Shown here in pieces: positions 45,782 through 45,826 of a stretch of 45,826 bases of DNA. The DNA lies in assembly GCA_027592785.1 (NCBI GenBank), contig JAQCLD010000028.1:1-45826 (forward strand), given 5' to 3'. Position 1 is the stretch's first letter. Every line of letters starts with the position of its first letter. The notes under the pieces are model-generated. The model was given only the letters and a program-made list of their open reading frames with translations, did not search any database and had not been told where the DNA came from. This DNA comes from Acidobacteriota bacterium (GTDB lineage: Bacteria; Acidobacteriota; Terriglobia; Bryobacterales; UBA6623). Made by a program: the position numbers and the translations under genes.

Positions 45782-45826
45782 GAACGGCACTGCAAAACTA
45801 GACCACAGAGCGGCGGTGTGAAGGCG
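45779..45826. mobile_element. Terminus of an IS21-like insertion sequence (right edge)
   Basis: From 45779 the sequence reads TGAGAACGGCACTGCAAAAC then TAGACCAC. It is the inverted counterpart of the left edge (19 of 28 positions identical, no gaps, both beginning TG). The homology of PQQ copy 3 to its paralogues ends exactly here. The rest of the element is outside the window. Confidence 0.55.

Overview
The window looks like a chromosomal segment of a GC-rich member of the Acidobacteriota. This is an inference. It rests on three secreted VWFA-type proteins of the kind abundant in that phylum, TPR lipoprotein-like secreted proteins, soluble PQQ dehydrogenases in tandem, a bactofilin, a UPF0182 protein, and a housekeeping mixture (fumC, pyrB/pyrC-like, aceE, larB, greA, RNase J). 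No rRNA, tRNA, CRISPR array or phage gene was seen. The window is dense, and no stretch over about 300 bases lacks a gene or gene remnant.

Both edges carry what look like the termini of one IS21-like element. Read outward from the flanking genes, the edges begin with TG and align without gaps over 28 bases (19 identical), and they carry AAAA(C/A)TAGACCA repeats. The insertion truncates the first gene (a GT39-like membrane protein) and the last gene (third PQQ dehydrogenase), so the window was probably assembled between two IS copies.

Layout. 0-8.2 kb: surface-glycan genes. These are two polytopic GT39-like proteins, a response regulator, a relic that fuses a HAD sugar-phosphate phosphatase start to a GH13 phosphorylase tail, an interrupted glycosyltransferase, a DegT-type sugar aminotransferase and a PglD-type acetyltransferase. 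8.2-12.7 kb: a secreted VWFA protein, then a minus-strand bactofilin / methyltransferase / TPR set, and a Nudix hydrolase. 12.7-19.1 kb: fumC, UPF0182, a large secreted TPR protein and a small membrane protein. 19.1-24.8 kb: pyrB with a DHOase homologue lacking its HxH metal ligands, then aceE and a DUF192 lipoprotein. 24.7-30.1 kb: a tight minus-strand operon of P-loop kinase, small membrane protein, sodium/solute symporter, nucleotidyltransferase-like protein and MGT-type glycosyltransferase. 30.2-34.0 kb: larB, greA, CDP-alcohol phosphatidyltransferase, RNase J. 34.0-40.8 kb: VWFA proteins, a GMC oxidoreductase with a four-Cys cluster, small proteins, and an interrupted OmpA-family protein. 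40.9-45.8 kb: three tandem PQQ dehydrogenases.

Three features recur across the window. (1) Five otherwise intact genes are cut by a single in-frame TAA or TAG (never TGA), and one more by a one-base change in a G5 run. (2) Several genes have a TGN-TANNNT -10 element only 7-10 bases before the start codon and no Shine-Dalgarno sequence, which suggests leaderless mRNAs and resolves some start codons. (3) TAG is the commonest terminator (about half of the genes), and convergent pairs often share a palindromic CTAG or TTAA as both stops.
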